A DNA stretch of 64,000 nt from an uncultured Kiloniellaceae bacterium. Its GTDB lineage: Bacteria > Pseudomonadota > Alphaproteobacteria > Kiloniellales > Kiloniellaceae. Position numbers and translations under genes: made by a program. The notes under the pieces are model-generated. The model was given only the letters and a program-made list of their open reading frames with translations. It did not search any database and had not been told where the DNA came from. The stretch lies in NCBI GenBank assembly GCA_947500035.1, contig CANMQP010000010.1, forward strand, positions 124,001-188,000, read 5' to 3'. The stretch's first letter is position 1. Each line of letters begins with the position of its first letter. Shown here piece after piece: positions 9,280 through 18,657 of the stretch.

Positions 9280-9900
9280 TCAGCGTGCCTGCGCGCCGAT
9301 GGTCAACCACATGACCGAATAGAAGCTCAGAGGGTCGTTTGAGGGGAGGGCGAGTATTCTTCCCTGCGCAGTTGAGACGCGCCCCGGCGCAACATGAAGG
9401 ATACGAGCGTCGATTGCGGCAGCATCTCCGTTAACCATATCCTGCCAAACCTCGTTCAGGGAACGGCGTGTTCTGACTTGAAGCACGGCGGTCAGATCCG
9501 ACCCCACAACCGGGGAGTAAGGCTTTCCCAGCCATCCGGTAAAAGCTGTATTGCAGGCGATGATCGTACGGTCATGCGACAGTACGACACCGGGAGTAGG
9601 GCAGGCTTCAACAAGATCTAGAAGGGACGCGCGCCCGTCGCCCAAACGTCCTTCAGCCAGTCCTCGCTCGGCATCAAGCATTGAGAACACCCGTAGAAAG
9701 GACGAGAAGTTCTTTCCCTGATAGGTTTCTTCCAGCTCGGCGATGAATTTTCCGAGGCGAACCTGGTTGCGTTCCGCAAGAGTCTCAAGCGCGCGCCAGA
9801 AGACCGGTTCCAGGCGAATCGAGTATCTTCGATTGTTGAACTGAACGATCCTGGGCCGTGGCTCTTGTTCTCCAGGTCTGCCTTCTGTTTGTCTCGCCAT
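9280..9900 (-). CDS. Ribbon-helix-helix plus PAS domain protein
   Basis: Probable sensory DNA-binding protein of 206 aa. Residues ~20-80 (VQFNNRRYSIRLEPVFWRALETLAERN) match the RHH_4 style of ribbon-helix-helix domain. Residues ~105-200 read as a single PAS fold (LVEACPTPGVVLSHDRTIIACNTAFTGWLG). No output enzyme domain follows. The gene stands alone, with an AT-rich nested palindrome 126-157 bp upstream that could be its binding site. Family assignment rests on motif resemblance; the signal is unknown. Confidence 0.72.
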   Translation of the reverse strand: MARQTEGRPGEQEPRPRIVQFNNRRYSIRLEPVFWRALETLAERNQVRLGKFIAELEETYQGKNFSSFLRVFSMLDAERGLAEGRLGDGRASLLDLVEACPTPGVVLSHDRTIIACNTAFTGWLGKPYSPVVGSDLTAVLQVRTRRSLNEVWQDMVNGDAAAIDARILHVAPGRVSTAQGRILALPSNDPLSFYSVMWLTIGAQAR

Positions 9901-10025
9901 AGCCGTCCGTTGGGAGCAGGACTAGAACTGGAATAAAGACCTCACGGGTGACCTAGATCGCCGATGCATCGAGCAAAGCCCGCTTGTCTCTCCTGGCATT
10001 AATCAGTTTTCCACCGCCAGTGCCG

Positions 10026-10057
10026 TTAACCAAACTCATATAATATTATATAGTTAA
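10026..10057. promoter_or_regulatory. Nested AT-rich palindrome upstream of the RHH-PAS gene
   Basis: Perfect 14-bp palindrome ATATAATATTATAT (10038-10051), flanked by the inverted arms TTAAC (10026-10030) and GTTAA (10053-10057). It is a candidate operator or AT-rich promoter for the minus-strand gene starting at 9900. Confidence 0.35.
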
Positions 10058-10143
10058 TGGCAAGTTTGCAGATCAGCACAAAGCTCGACTGGAGCTATGG
10101 CCCGACGGGCCGTTCAGCTTGGGAATAAAGGCCGGAGCTGTAA

Positions 10144-10494
10144 TCAGGGAAGCATCAGTTCTTCGCTGTCGCCAACGATGGAACCCAGATCTGTGAGTTT
10201 GCTTCGCAGGCCATACCTGCGGGAGAGTTTTGTCTGCGCAGCTGCCGGCAGGTCGGTCATATTGATCACACGCTTGTCGATCAGAACCGCGATCAAATCC
10301 TCCAGCACACGGATCATATCGATATCCGAGGCCGCCAGGTCGTCCTTCACGAGGCCGTGTCGTGTGCTGCCGGACTTCTCGAGAAAAGCCTGCAGCTCGG
10401 AGGAAGACACGTCGATCTCTTCATGCGCCTCGGAGTCGCGCTCGATATGGATCGACGTGATTCGACCGTCGCTGTCCCGTGTCACGTAGGGCAT
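10144..10494 (-). CDS. Conserved hypothetical protein (116 aa)
   Basis: Small soluble protein of unknown function. It begins with a short beta-rich segment (MPYVTRDSDGRITSIHIE), followed by an acidic helical region and a C-terminal part (RVLEDLIAVLIDKRVINMTDLP). From memory, similar short proteobacterial proteins carry the label 'tryptophan synthase subunit beta-like'; nothing in the sequence supports that activity, since there is no PLP lysine motif. AGGAG lies 9 nt before the ATG. It stands alone between the RHH-PAS gene and the LOG gene. Confidence 0.7.
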   Translation of the reverse strand: MPYVTRDSDGRITSIHIERDSEAHEEIDVSSSELQAFLEKSGSTRHGLVKDDLAASDIDMIRVLEDLIAVLIDKRVINMTDLPAAAQTKLSRRYGLRSKLTDLGSIVGDSEELMLP

Positions 10495-10691
10495 TGGAAA
10501 AACTCCTGATAACTCTGCTCAGGCTATGCTGGAGTGGTTAAGTTTGAGTAAGTGCAGTGACGCCGCGTAACCGGGACGAATCCAGCGGCGGTATCCGGTA
10601 AAGAATTTTGCTGATTTTCAATAGGTTTGGTTGACGAATTAGCGTTATCGTTAAGCGCGATAGGCACAAACCAAAAAGGACGATGGGCTTA

Positions 10692-11498
10692 ATGGCCGAT
10701 AACACCCTCAAAGCATACCACGATGAGAATTTTATGGGCAGCCCGAATGCCCGTGCCCTGCGGATCCTGGCTGAATACCTAGAGCCGGAGAATCGCTTCA
10801 GCAGGTATAAAATCGACGACACAATCGTCTTCTTTGGCTCTGCGCGCATCATCTCACGAGACGAGGCTGAGGCGGCCCTGGCGGAAGTAAAAAGCGCTGG
10901 TGGTGACGTGAAGGCGGCTGAGAAAAAGCTTGAACTGTCGCACTATTACGAATCGACCCGGGAGTTGGCGCGCAAGTTCACGGAATGGTCAAAATCGCTG
11001 GATGATGCCGACAGGCGTTTCGTGGTCTGCACCGGTGGCGGACCGGGGATCATGGAGGCCGCCAATAGGGGGGCATCCGAAGCCCGTGGAGTGAATGTCG
11101 GGCTGAACATTTCTCTACCCTTTGAGCAACATGAAAACCCCTATGCCACGCGCGAACTGATTTTCGAGTTCCATTACTTCTTTATGCGCAAGTTCTGGTT
11201 CACCTATCTTGCCAAGGCCCTGGTGGTGATGCCCGGCGGTTTTGGGACGCTTGATGAATTGTTCGAAACACTCACACTGATCCAAACCGACAAAATTCGA
11301 AAAAAAATGCCGATTGTGTTGTTCGGCAAGAGCTACTGGGAAAATGTGATTAATTTTCAGACGCTTGTCGACTTTGGGACGATCAGTGAGGAAGACCTGG
11401 ACTTGTTCCTGCTCACGGACTCAATCGACGAAGCCTATGACTACATTACCGAACAATTGACGACCCACGCGATGAACGTACGCGGTCCCAGCCTTTGA
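10692..11498 (+). CDS. LOG family protein (TIGR00730-type Rossmann fold)
   Basis: Cytosolic protein of the lysine-decarboxylase-like/LOG family; characterised members hydrolyse nucleoside 5'-monophosphates, including cytokinin ribotides. It has the nucleotide-binding stretch VVCTGGGPGIMEAANRGA and the hallmark PGGFGTLDELFE motif. The ATG at 10692 (MADNTLKAYHDENF) is preferred to one three codons upstream, because AAGGA is better spaced. A small hairpin with a T run follows at 11602. Confidence 0.87.
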   Translation: MADNTLKAYHDENFMGSPNARALRILAEYLEPENRFSRYKIDDTIVFFGSARIISRDEAEAALAEVKSAGGDVKAAEKKLELSHYYESTRELARKFTEWSKSLDDADRRFVVCTGGGPGIMEAANRGASEARGVNVGLNISLPFEQHENPYATRELIFEFHYFFMRKFWFTYLAKALVVMPGGFGTLDELFETLTLIQTDKIRKKMPIVLFGKSYWENVINFQTLVDFGTISEEDLDLFLLTDSIDEAYDYITEQLTTHAMNVRGPSL

Positions 11499-11863
11499 GG
11501 TCCGCAGCAGATTCAAGTTAATCAGAATCGGCATATGCCACTGATGCAAAAGGAAAAATGCGTTTCTCGTCGAGGCGCTTAAGAATTCGCCGTCTCGGAA
11601 GTCCGTGCGAGCGCGGAGTTTTTTGACAGCGCGTAAAGGAAACCTTCAAGGGCTTGATGGATCATTGCCTTAGATCGGACTCAATTGCCGATAAAATTAT
11701 CAGCCACGTAAACTGAATGTTCAAATTGAGTATGCTTTTTAGTTTCAAGACCTTTTCCCGTGGTAATCTATCCCAATATTCTCTTTCTGAGAGGAGGGCA
11801 ACGGACGTAACATAGCCCTGCGGAATTTGGGCCGGATTACCAAGAGGGAATGCATCGAGTTCG
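11499..11863. other. Intergenic region between the LOG gene and clpS
   Basis: 365 bp containing the putative terminator of the LOG gene at 11602-11624 and the clpS leader. No gene was recognised. Confidence 0.5.
11602..11624 (+). terminator. Putative rho-independent terminator after the LOG gene
   Basis: Six-base-pair stem TCCGTG/CGCGGA (one G-U pair) with loop CGAG, followed by six T. The stem is short, so this is tentative. Confidence 0.45.
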
Positions 11864-12187
11864 ATGAGTAAGGACGGGAGAAACGATAACGATACCTCGA
11901 CCGGGATTGTCGTCAAAAGCAAGCCGAAGACGAAAAAACCGGCGATGTATAAAGTTTTGATGCTGAACGACGATTACACGCCGATGGAGTTTGTCGTCCA
12001 TGTTCTTGAGAGCCTGTTTGGAAAGACACGAGATGAAGCGACCCGAATCATGCTGCATGTGCACCAGCGCGGAGTCGGCGTCTGTGGCATCTACAGCTAC
12101 GAAGTTGCGGAGACCAAGGTTACCCAGGCAATTGATTACGCAAGACAGAACGAACATCCGTTGCAGTGCACGCTAGAGAAGGAATAG
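11864..12187 (+). CDS. clpS: ATP-dependent Clp protease adaptor ClpS
   Basis: Adaptor that delivers N-degron substrates to ClpAP. The 107-aa protein has a disordered N terminus, then the ClpS core: [43 protein letters not shown]. The N-D-D-Y/T and M-hydrophobic-pocket elements of the family are visible. It lies 7 bp before clpA, a conserved alphaproteobacterial pair. Confidence 0.97.
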   Translation: MSKDGRNDNDTSTGIVVKSKPKTKKPAMYKVLMLNDDYTPMEFVVHVLESLFGKTRDEATRIMLHVHQRGVGVCGIYSYEVAETKVTQAIDYARQNEHPLQCTLEKE

Positions 12188-12194
12188 TGCCCAG

Positions 12195-14516
12195 ATGCTC
12201 TCGAACAACCTAGAACAGACACTGCATCGTGCTTTGGGTTTGGCGAATGAAAGACGCCATGAGTATGCGACGCTCGAGCACCTGTTGCTTGCCTTGACCG
12301 ACGATCCCGATGCTGTTGCTGTCCTGCGGGCCTGTGGGCTCGATCTCGATAGTCTGCGCGGCGATATCCTCGACTACATCGACAACGACCTGACCAGTCT
12401 GATCACCAGCCAACTCGGCGACGCGAAACCAACCGCTGGCTTCCAGCGCGTGCTGCAGCGCGCCGCGATCCACGTTCAGTCCTCTGGCCGCGAAGAAGTC
12501 ACCGGAGCGAATGTTCTGGTCGCGATGTTCTCTGAACGGGAAAGCCACGCCGTCTACTTCCTGCAGGAGCAGGAAATGAGCCGCCTGGATGCCGTAAACT
12601 ACATCAGCCACGGCATCGCCAAGGTTGAGGGCATGGAAGAGACCCGTACGGTCCACGGCGCCGACGATGACAGCGATCCCGAGAAAGTGGTGCGCAAGGG
12701 CAACGAAGCCTTGGATGCCTACTGCGTCGATTTGAACAAGAAGGCTGCGGACGGACGGATCGATCCACTCATCGGTCGCGCTCATGAGATTGAGCGTACG
12801 ATCCAGGTTCTGTGCCGCCGGACCAAGAACAATCCGCTCTACGTCGGTGACCCCGGCGTCGGTAAAACCGCCATCGCCGAGGGCCTGGCAAAGCGGATCG
12901 TCGATGAAGATGTGCCCAACGTCCTGCTCGACGCCACGATCTATTCGCTGGATATGGGCGCACTTCTCGCGGGCACCCGCTACCGCGGTGACTTTGAAGA
13001 ACGCCTGAAGGCGGTGATTTCCGAGATCGAAGCGATGGATCACGCCATCCTCTTCATCGATGAAATCCACACGGTGATCGGCGCCGGGGCAACCTCCGGC
13101 GGTGCCATGGACGCCTCGAACCTGCTCAAGCCGGCGCTGCAGAGCGGTGCCCTGCGCTGCATCGGCTCGACCACTTACAAGGAATACCGGACGCACTTTG
13201 AGAAAGACCGTGCGCTGGTGCGCCGCTTTCAGAAGGTCGACGTCAACGAACCCAGCATCGAGGATGCGGTCAAAATCCTGCGTGGCCTGAAGCCATACTA
13301 CGAAGAGCACCATAAGGTCCGCTATACCAGCGAAGCGCTTCGTTCCGCGGTCGAGCTCTCCGCGCGCTACATCGGCGATCGGAAGCTTCCCGATAAGGCG
13401 ATCGATGTCATTGATGAGGTCGGCGCGTCACAGATGCTTTTGCCCGAATCCAAGCGTAAAAAGACGCTCGGTGTGAAGGACGTCGAAGCCGTGGTCGCAA
13501 AGATCGCCCGGATCCCTCCGAAGTCGGTTTCCAAGGACGATACGGCGGCGCTTCAGAACCTGGAGCGCGATCTCAAGACCATGGTCTTCGGTCAGGATCA
13601 GGCCATCGTGGCGCTGTCTGCGGCGATCAAGCTGGCGCGCGCCGGTTTGCGCGATGCCGAGAAGCCGATCGGCAGCTATCTCTTCTCCGGTCCGACCGGC
13701 GTCGGCAAGACCGAAGTCGCGAAACAGCTCGCTCGTTCGCTCGGGGTCGAGATGAAGCGCTTCGACATGTCGGAATACATGGAGCGGCATTCGATCTCCC
13801 GCTTGATCGGTGCGCCTCCGGGCTATGTCGGTTTCGATCAGGGCGGTCTTCTGACCGACGCCATCGATCAGCATCCCCATTGCGTGCTTCTGCTGGACGA
13901 GATCGAAAAAGCCCATCCGGACCTCTTCAATATCCTGCTGCAGGTAATGGACTACGGTAAGCTGACCGATCACAACGGAAAGTCGGTCGACTTCAGGAAT
14001 GTCATCATTATCATGACCACCAACGCCGGTGCGTCCGATATGGCGAAACCCGCCATGGGCTTCGGCCGTGAGGCGCGTGTCGGTGAGGACGAGGAGGCCA
14101 TCAACCGCTTCTTCACACCGGAATTCCGGAACCGCCTGGACTCGACCATCAGCTTTAAGAACCTCTCAGCGGATGTGATGGTCCGCGTGGTCGACAAGTT
14201 CGTGATCGAGCTGGAAGCTCAGCTCGCGGACCGGAATGTGGCTATCGATCTGACCGATGCGGCCCGCGAGTGGCTCGCTAAGATCGGTTACGATCCCCTT
14301 TACGGAGCCCGGCCGCTGGCACGTGTGATCCAGGAGCGGATCAAGAAGGCGCTGGCTGAGGAACTGCTGTTCGGCAAGCTTCACAAAGGCGGGCATGTCC
14401 GGGTCGACGTCAAGAAAGATGCGCCGGTCTTCACCTACCCGAAGGCCAAGGCGGACGCAAAGAAGACAACCGCCAAGAAACGGAAGCCCAAGGCGAAGCC
14501 TGAAACCGTCTCCTGA
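12195..14516 (+). CDS. clpA: ATP-dependent Clp protease ATP-binding subunit ClpA
   Basis: AAA+ unfoldase that feeds substrates to ClpP. Order: Clp N domain (1-145), first ATPase with Walker A GDPGVGKT (218-225) and ILFIDEIHT, second ATPase with GPTGVGKT (~497) and LLLDEIEKAH, then a C-terminal D2 small domain. The tail (~40 residues) is Lys-rich (KAKADAKKTTAKKRKPKAKP) beyond the usual end. 773 aa is normal for ClpA. It probably forms an operon with clpS; a strong terminator follows. Confidence 0.97.
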   Translation: MLSNNLEQTLHRALGLANERRHEYATLEHLLLALTDDPDAVAVLRACGLDLDSLRGDILDYIDNDLTSLITSQLGDAKPTAGFQRVLQRAAIHVQSSGREEVTGANVLVAMFSERESHAVYFLQEQEMSRLDAVNYISHGIAKVEGMEETRTVHGADDDSDPEKVVRKGNEALDAYCVDLNKKAADGRIDPLIGRAHEIERTIQVLCRRTKNNPLYVGDPGVGKTAIAEGLAKRIVDEDVPNVLLDATIYSLDMGALLAGTRYRGDFEERLKAVISEIEAMDHAILFIDEIHTVIGAGATSGGAMDASNLLKPALQSGALRCIGSTTYKEYRTHFEKDRALVRRFQKVDVNEPSIEDAVKILRGLKPYYEEHHKVRYTSEALRSAVELSARYIGDRKLPDKAIDVIDEVGASQMLLPESKRKKTLGVKDVEAVVAKIARIPPKSVSKDDTAALQNLERDLKTMVFGQDQAIVALSAAIKLARAGLRDAEKPIGSYLFSGPTGVGKTEVAKQLARSLGVEMKRFDMSEYMERHSISRLIGAPPGYVGFDQGGLLTDAIDQHPHCVLLLDEIEKAHPDLFNILLQVMDYGKLTDHNGKSVDFRNVIIIMTTNAGASDMAKPAMGFGREARVGEDEEAINRFFTPEFRNRLDSTISFKNLSADVMVRVVDKFVIELEAQLADRNVAIDLTDAAREWLAKIGYDPLYGARPLARVIQERIKKALAEELLFGKLHKGGHVRVDVKKDAPVFTYPKAKADAKKTTAKKRKPKAKPETVS

Positions 14517-14540
14517 TCAGGTTCGGTCTGTTGCTAAGAT

Positions 14541-14577
14541 AAAGCTGTCGTCCCCACCGGGCGGCAGCTTTTTTTTA
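14541..14577 (+). terminator. Rho-independent terminator of clpS-clpA
   Basis: Twelve-base-pair stem AAGCTGTCGTCC/GGGCGGCAGCTT (two G-U pairs) with a short CACC-type loop, running directly into eight T. It lies 24 bp after the clpA stop. Confidence 0.9.
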
Positions 14578-14706
14578 GTGTCTGTGATTTGATGTTGCTG
14601 GCGACCCGTTAGGGTGCGGCGTCACAAACAGTGTTGGCGGCCCTGTTGTCATCTGGGGCACTATCGCGACATCGCAACTCGCGCGCCTAACGCTTTTGCA
14701 ACTTCA

Positions 14707-15861
14707 TCAGTCCTTCTTGAAGGGACTGTACTCGGCAAGAGCCCGGATATCCCGCCGGACCGACGCGCTCTCGCGCTGGATAAAGTCGACAATCGCCTCG
14801 TTGAAGCCGGCATCGCGGATCCAGTGGGCGCTATATGTTTCGACAGGCAGATACCCGCGTTGGATCTTGTGCTCACCCTGCGCTCCCGCCTCGACGTATT
14901 TCAGACCCTGTTCGATGGCGTACTCGATTGCCTGATAGTAGCAGGCCTCGAAGTGCAGAAAACGGTAGTTGCCGTGGCAGCCCCAGTTGCGGCCAAAGAG
15001 CGTGTCTCCGCTTTTCAAATTAAGCGCACCTGCGACGATCTCGTCTTCGTCTTTGGCAATCATCAGAACAACGTTGTCGGCAAGGCTGGCACCGATGCGG
15101 TCGAAGAACTCGCGGGTCAGATAGGCCTGACCCCATTTCTTATCGGTGGTGGCCAGATAGAAGCTGTAGAATTTGTCCCAGTGACGGGCCGTGATGTCGT
15201 CGCCACTCAAGGCTTTCAGGACAATGCCGCTTTCCGCGACTTTGCGGCGTTCTTTTTTGATCGCTTTGCGTTTCCGTGACGTAAAGTCGCCGAGAAAGTC
15301 ATCAAAGGAGCCGTAGTCCCTGTTTTCCCAGTGATATTGCAGACCGATGCGCTTCAAGAGACCGGCTTCGCCCAGTTGCTCCCACTGGCCTTTGTTGGGA
15401 AAGGTGATATGGAGTGAAGACACGTCGTGGCGGCGCCCGAGTTCGAGCATCCCCGCAATCAGGGCATTGCGAACCGTATCCTGATCGCAGTCCGGGCGCA
15501 GGAGCAGGCGCGGACCGGTCGCCGGCGTGAAGGGCACACAGACCTGCAGCTTGGGATAATAGGATCCGCCCGCGCGGTGGTAGGCATCGGCCCAGCCCCA
15601 ATCGAAGATGTATTCGCCGTAGGAATGGCTTTTGAGATAGAGCGGCACAGCGCCCGCGATGCGGCCGGTTTCATCCTTGATGGTCAGATGCTGTGGCTGC
15701 CAGCCGGTTTCCGCACAGGCGGAGCCGCTTTCCTCCAGCGCGTTGAGAAAGGCGTGGCTCACGAAGGGATTGTCGCCTGCACAGGCATCCCACTCCGCCC
15801 AGGGAACATCGGATATCCGAGCGTGCACCGCGATGGCTATGCTGTCACTTCCGTCGGGCAA
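14707..15861 (-). CDS. FemAB-like GNAT N-acyltransferase (DUF482 family)
   Basis: Cytosolic acyltransferase-like protein of 384 aa in the family labelled 'peptidogalycan biosynthesis protein'. Typical segments are NPFVSHAFLNALEESG near the N terminus, YGEYIFDWGWADAYHR, and GCHGNYRFLHFEACYYQAIEYAIEQGL in the second GNAT-like half. The true substrate is not established for this family. TTG is the likely start, with AGGA 8 nt upstream; no ATG fits the conserved N terminus. It is convergent with clpA and stands alone. Confidence 0.85.
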   Translation of the reverse strand: MPDGSDSIAIAVHARISDVPWAEWDACAGDNPFVSHAFLNALEESGSACAETGWQPQHLTIKDETGRIAGAVPLYLKSHSYGEYIFDWGWADAYHRAGGSYYPKLQVCVPFTPATGPRLLLRPDCDQDTVRNALIAGMLELGRRHDVSSLHITFPNKGQWEQLGEAGLLKRIGLQYHWENRDYGSFDDFLGDFTSRKRKAIKKERRKVAESGIVLKALSGDDITARHWDKFYSFYLATTDKKWGQAYLTREFFDRIGASLADNVVLMIAKDEDEIVAGALNLKSGDTLFGRNWGCHGNYRFLHFEACYYQAIEYAIEQGLKYVEAGAQGEHKIQRGYLPVETYSAHWIRDAGFNEAIVDFIQRESASVRRDIRALAEYSPFKKD

Positions 15862-16014
15862 AGTTGTGTCCTGTTGTCATTAAGCGCTCCAAAGAGAGGT
15901 TTGCGGCTTTCTTGAAAGCAGTAAGACTTCTTCCATTTTCTCAAATCTAAGATATGAACATGGTGTCGTCACAGTTTTCTGACCAGATGCCCGTTTAAAG
16001 AAGGCAATTGACGA

Positions 16015-16632
16015 ATGTTGTATAGACAAGTTGTGCAACTCGGCCTCTTCCTGGCTTTTGTATCGCTCGTTGGATTTTCGGGCGCGCTGGAGGCCGCGGG
16101 TATTCCGCAACGTCAGGCCTCCTACTCCGCCGATGCCGTGTTTCAGATTAACGAGCGGCAGATTGCCTCCAGGGTTTATCATCACGAAGGCAAGGAACGG
16201 CGCGAGTTTCGGCTGGCGGGCGTGCCCCAGGTTTTGATTATGCGGCCGTCTGAGAACCGGGTTGTCTATCTTCTGCCTCTGATGAACGTCGGTATGGAGC
16301 TGACGCTGGGGCCGGGCGAGTCCTTGCCCGACTTGCGCCAATTTGCCTCTCTGAAGCCCAAAAAGCTCGGCCGCGAGAAGATCAGCGGTCTTTCCACCAC
16401 GAAATACGATGTCGAACGCCTGAAGGCGAAAAACCCCTACACCGTGACACTCTGGCTGACAGACGACGGGATTCCGGTCCAGGCCGAGGCCTCTGATGCG
16501 CGCGGCGACTACCGGATGCTTCAGAGCAATATCCGCCGGGGAGTCCAGGATGCCAGCCTGTTCGAAGTGCCTGAGGGAATCAAACTCGCGCCGGTTGATG
16601 CTGAGACCCTGCGCGGTTTCTTCGGCGGATAG
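16015..16632 (+). CDS. Exported DUF4412-like protein
   Basis: Periplasmic protein of 205 aa. Residues ~1-28 form a signal peptide ending at EAAG. The remainder alternates beta-strand stretches (ADAVFQINERQIASRVYHHEGKE, VTLWLTDDGIPVQAEA) in the manner of LolA-like/DUF4412 folds, suggesting binding of a hydrophobic ligand; that is inference. AAGAAGG precedes the ATG. It is convergent with the glutamine-synthetase-like gene 17 bp away. Confidence 0.72.
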   Translation: MLYRQVVQLGLFLAFVSLVGFSGALEAAGIPQRQASYSADAVFQINERQIASRVYHHEGKERREFRLAGVPQVLIMRPSENRVVYLLPLMNVGMELTLGPGESLPDLRQFASLKPKKLGREKISGLSTTKYDVERLKAKNPYTVTLWLTDDGIPVQAEASDARGDYRMLQSNIRRGVQDASLFEVPEGIKLAPVDAETLRGFFGG

Positions 16633-16649
16633 AGTGGCGGCAAAACCAA

Positions 16650-18032
16650 TCAGTCGGCTTGAAGATACCAGTCGTACTCAACGCGGCTGATGTGACTCTC
16701 GAATCGATCCAGTTCCGCATGCTTGCAGGCGACGTAGGCTTCCAGGTAGTCCGAACCAAAGTAGGACGCGAGCAGCTTGGTTTCGCTCAGGCGATCCAGC
16801 GCCCGTCGCGGCCTGAAGGGCAGATCAGGATCGTAAGCGTGGCCGGTGTTCCCCTCCGCCGGCGCGCCCGGGTCACTTTCATGAGTCAGGCCGTGGTGAA
16901 TTCCTGCCAGAGCGGTCGCGAGGGTGAGATAAGGGTTCGCGTCTGCGCCTGCGATGCGGTGTTCGATTCGCCTGGCCGCGCCGTCGCCAAGAGGGATCCG
17001 CAAGGCGACCGAGCGGTTCTCGAACCCCCAGCAGCGCCGGATCGGCACGAAAATGTCCGGCACGTATCGCCGGAAGGAATTCACGTTGGGCGCCAGGAAG
17101 GCCATGGCCTCCGGCAAGGTCTCAAGTACGCCGCCGAGTGCGTGTTTTAGCTGTGGACTGGCCGGATCCTTGCCGCCATCGAAGACGTTGCGCCCGTGCT
17201 TGTCGAGGAGCGAGATGTGCATGTGCAGCCCGCTTCCGGCCTGCTCCAGGAAAGGTTTGGCCATGAAACTGGCCTGGAAGCCGTGTTTGCGGGCGACGCC
17301 CTTGACGGTACGCTTGAAGAAGATGCAGTGATCCGCCGCCTTCATGGCGTCGTCGAGGTGATGCAGATTGATCTCGAACTGACCGGGGGCATATTCCGAC
17401 GTGATCGCCCCAGTATTGATGCCCTGGGCCTCGCAGGCCGTGCCGATTTCTTCGATGACAGCGGAAAAGCCATCAAGGGCGTCCATGCCGTAAACCTGAG
17501 TGCCATTGTCCCGCTGGCCCGTCAGAGGCGAAACCGGTGGCTGGGGAACACCGCCCTCGCCACGCTCACGGTCAAAAAGATAAAACTCAAGCTCGAAGGC
17601 GACCACGGGCCGTAAATCCAATGCTTTAAGCTGCTCGAGAGTCGATAGCAGGATGTTGCGGGGTTCATAGGGGTAGGGGCTGCCATCCTCTTCCTGCAGC
17701 GTAATCAAGGCCTGGGCGCTGGGTTGCTGCGCCCAGGGCACAGGCAGCAACGTGCCCGCTACGACTTTGGCGAGCCGGTCCGGATCACCGTCGGAAAAGC
17801 CCAGGCCGGCGGGGTCGTGGCTCTGACCCAGGGTGTCGAGCATATAGACCGAGGCGGGGAATGCGAGTCCGTTGCTTGTGACCTTGCCAAACTCCGACAT
17901 GGGGTAGCGTTTGCCGCGAATCACACCCGAAAGATCAGGGAAGATAGCATCCAGGTGCCGGGTATCCGGGTAACGGGCGAGAAAGTCCGCCGCTTCGGGT
18001 GTCAGCTTTGTCATTGTGTCTGGCATGGTCAT
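16650..18032 (-). CDS. Glutamine synthetase family protein (PuuA-like)
   Basis: ATP-dependent ligase of the glutamine synthetase fold; such non-GlnA members commonly gamma-glutamylate polyamines or other amines. Visible motifs: SEYAPGQFEINLHH (metal-binding glutamates), HGFQASFMAKPFLEQAGSGLHMH, and NRSVALRIPLGDGAARRIEHRIAGADANPYL. 460 aa from the ATG at 18032. The start is uncertain because no clear ribosome site is seen, and the frame is open to 18077. It lies 56 bp after the RidA-like gene on the same strand. There is a polyamine-type ABC importer at 60.7-63.8 kb, but it is not adjacent. The amine substrate is unknown. Confidence 0.85.
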   Translation of the reverse strand: MTMPDTMTKLTPEAADFLARYPDTRHLDAIFPDLSGVIRGKRYPMSEFGKVTSNGLAFPASVYMLDTLGQSHDPAGLGFSDGDPDRLAKVVAGTLLPVPWAQQPSAQALITLQEEDGSPYPYEPRNILLSTLEQLKALDLRPVVAFELEFYLFDRERGEGGVPQPPVSPLTGQRDNGTQVYGMDALDGFSAVIEEIGTACEAQGINTGAITSEYAPGQFEINLHHLDDAMKAADHCIFFKRTVKGVARKHGFQASFMAKPFLEQAGSGLHMHISLLDKHGRNVFDGGKDPASPQLKHALGGVLETLPEAMAFLAPNVNSFRRYVPDIFVPIRRCWGFENRSVALRIPLGDGAARRIEHRIAGADANPYLTLATALAGIHHGLTHESDPGAPAEGNTGHAYDPDLPFRPRRALDRLSETKLLASYFGSDYLEAYVACKHAELDRFESHISRVEYDWYLQAD

Positions 18033-18088
18033 ATTCAGTCGCGCGGGCGGGCCCGGGTCAAGCCTGGGCCGTGCCACGCCGAGGGCGG

Positions 18089-18556
18089 CTATTCAAGCTC
18101 TGCGGTTGCTTCGACTTCGACAGCGACGCCAAAAGGCAGGGATCCGGCTGAAACGGCGGCCCGGCAGTGACGGCCCTTGTCCCCAAATACCTCAACCATC
18201 AGATCCGATGCGCCATTAATGACTTTTGGCTGATCGCCGAAGTCCGGCGTGGAATTCACGTAGCCGCCCAGGCGTATCACCCGCTTGATCTTGTCCAGAT
18301 CTCCGCCACAGGCGGCCTTAAGCTGAGAAATGACATTGATGCCGCAGAGCCGGGCAGCGGCCACCCCGTCGTCAATGGAGATCGAATCACCTAGTTTGCC
18401 CTGATACTGAAAGGCGCCGTCCTTGATCGTCACCTGACCGGAAACGTAAATCGTCTTGCCGCTGATTACGTAGCCGACGTAATTGGCCACCGGCGCTGCT
18501 GCTTCCGGAATTTCGATCCCGAGTTCCGCCAAACGCGCATCAATCTGTCCCGCCAT
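18089..18556 (-). CDS. RidA family protein (YjgF/YER057c/UK114)
   Basis: Small trimeric enzyme family; many members hydrolyse reactive enamine/imine intermediates from PLP enzymes. The 155-aa protein shows the family pattern NYVGYVISGKTIYVSGQ, AARLCGINVISQLKAACG, VIRLGGYVN and VEVFGDKGRHCRAAVSAGSLPFG with the C-terminal active-site arginine. It is somewhat longer than E. coli RidA and fits the broader subgroup. It is likely co-transcribed with the downstream glutamine-synthetase-like gene. Confidence 0.9.
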   Translation of the reverse strand: MAGQIDARLAELGIEIPEAAAPVANYVGYVISGKTIYVSGQVTIKDGAFQYQGKLGDSISIDDGVAAARLCGINVISQLKAACGGDLDKIKRVIRLGGYVNSTPDFGDQPKVINGASDLMVEVFGDKGRHCRAAVSAGSLPFGVAVEVEATAELE

Positions 18557-18657
18557 GGGTCTTCGTCCTCACCTGTCTGGATTTCAAAATTTGGACGAAC
18601 GTTATAGCTGATACCCGCACCGGATAGCCAGTGTCGAGCGCGCAGTCACGTTGCTCT

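Noticed and set aside
10144-10494. Tryptophan synthase beta-like enzyme
   Set aside because: That database-style label has no support: the protein is 116 aa and lacks any PLP-binding motif.
12210-13313. Long minus-strand open frame of 367 codons opposite clpA
   Set aside because: It lies wholly inside clpA in an antisense frame, shows no recognisable domain, and is explained by high GC and codon bias.
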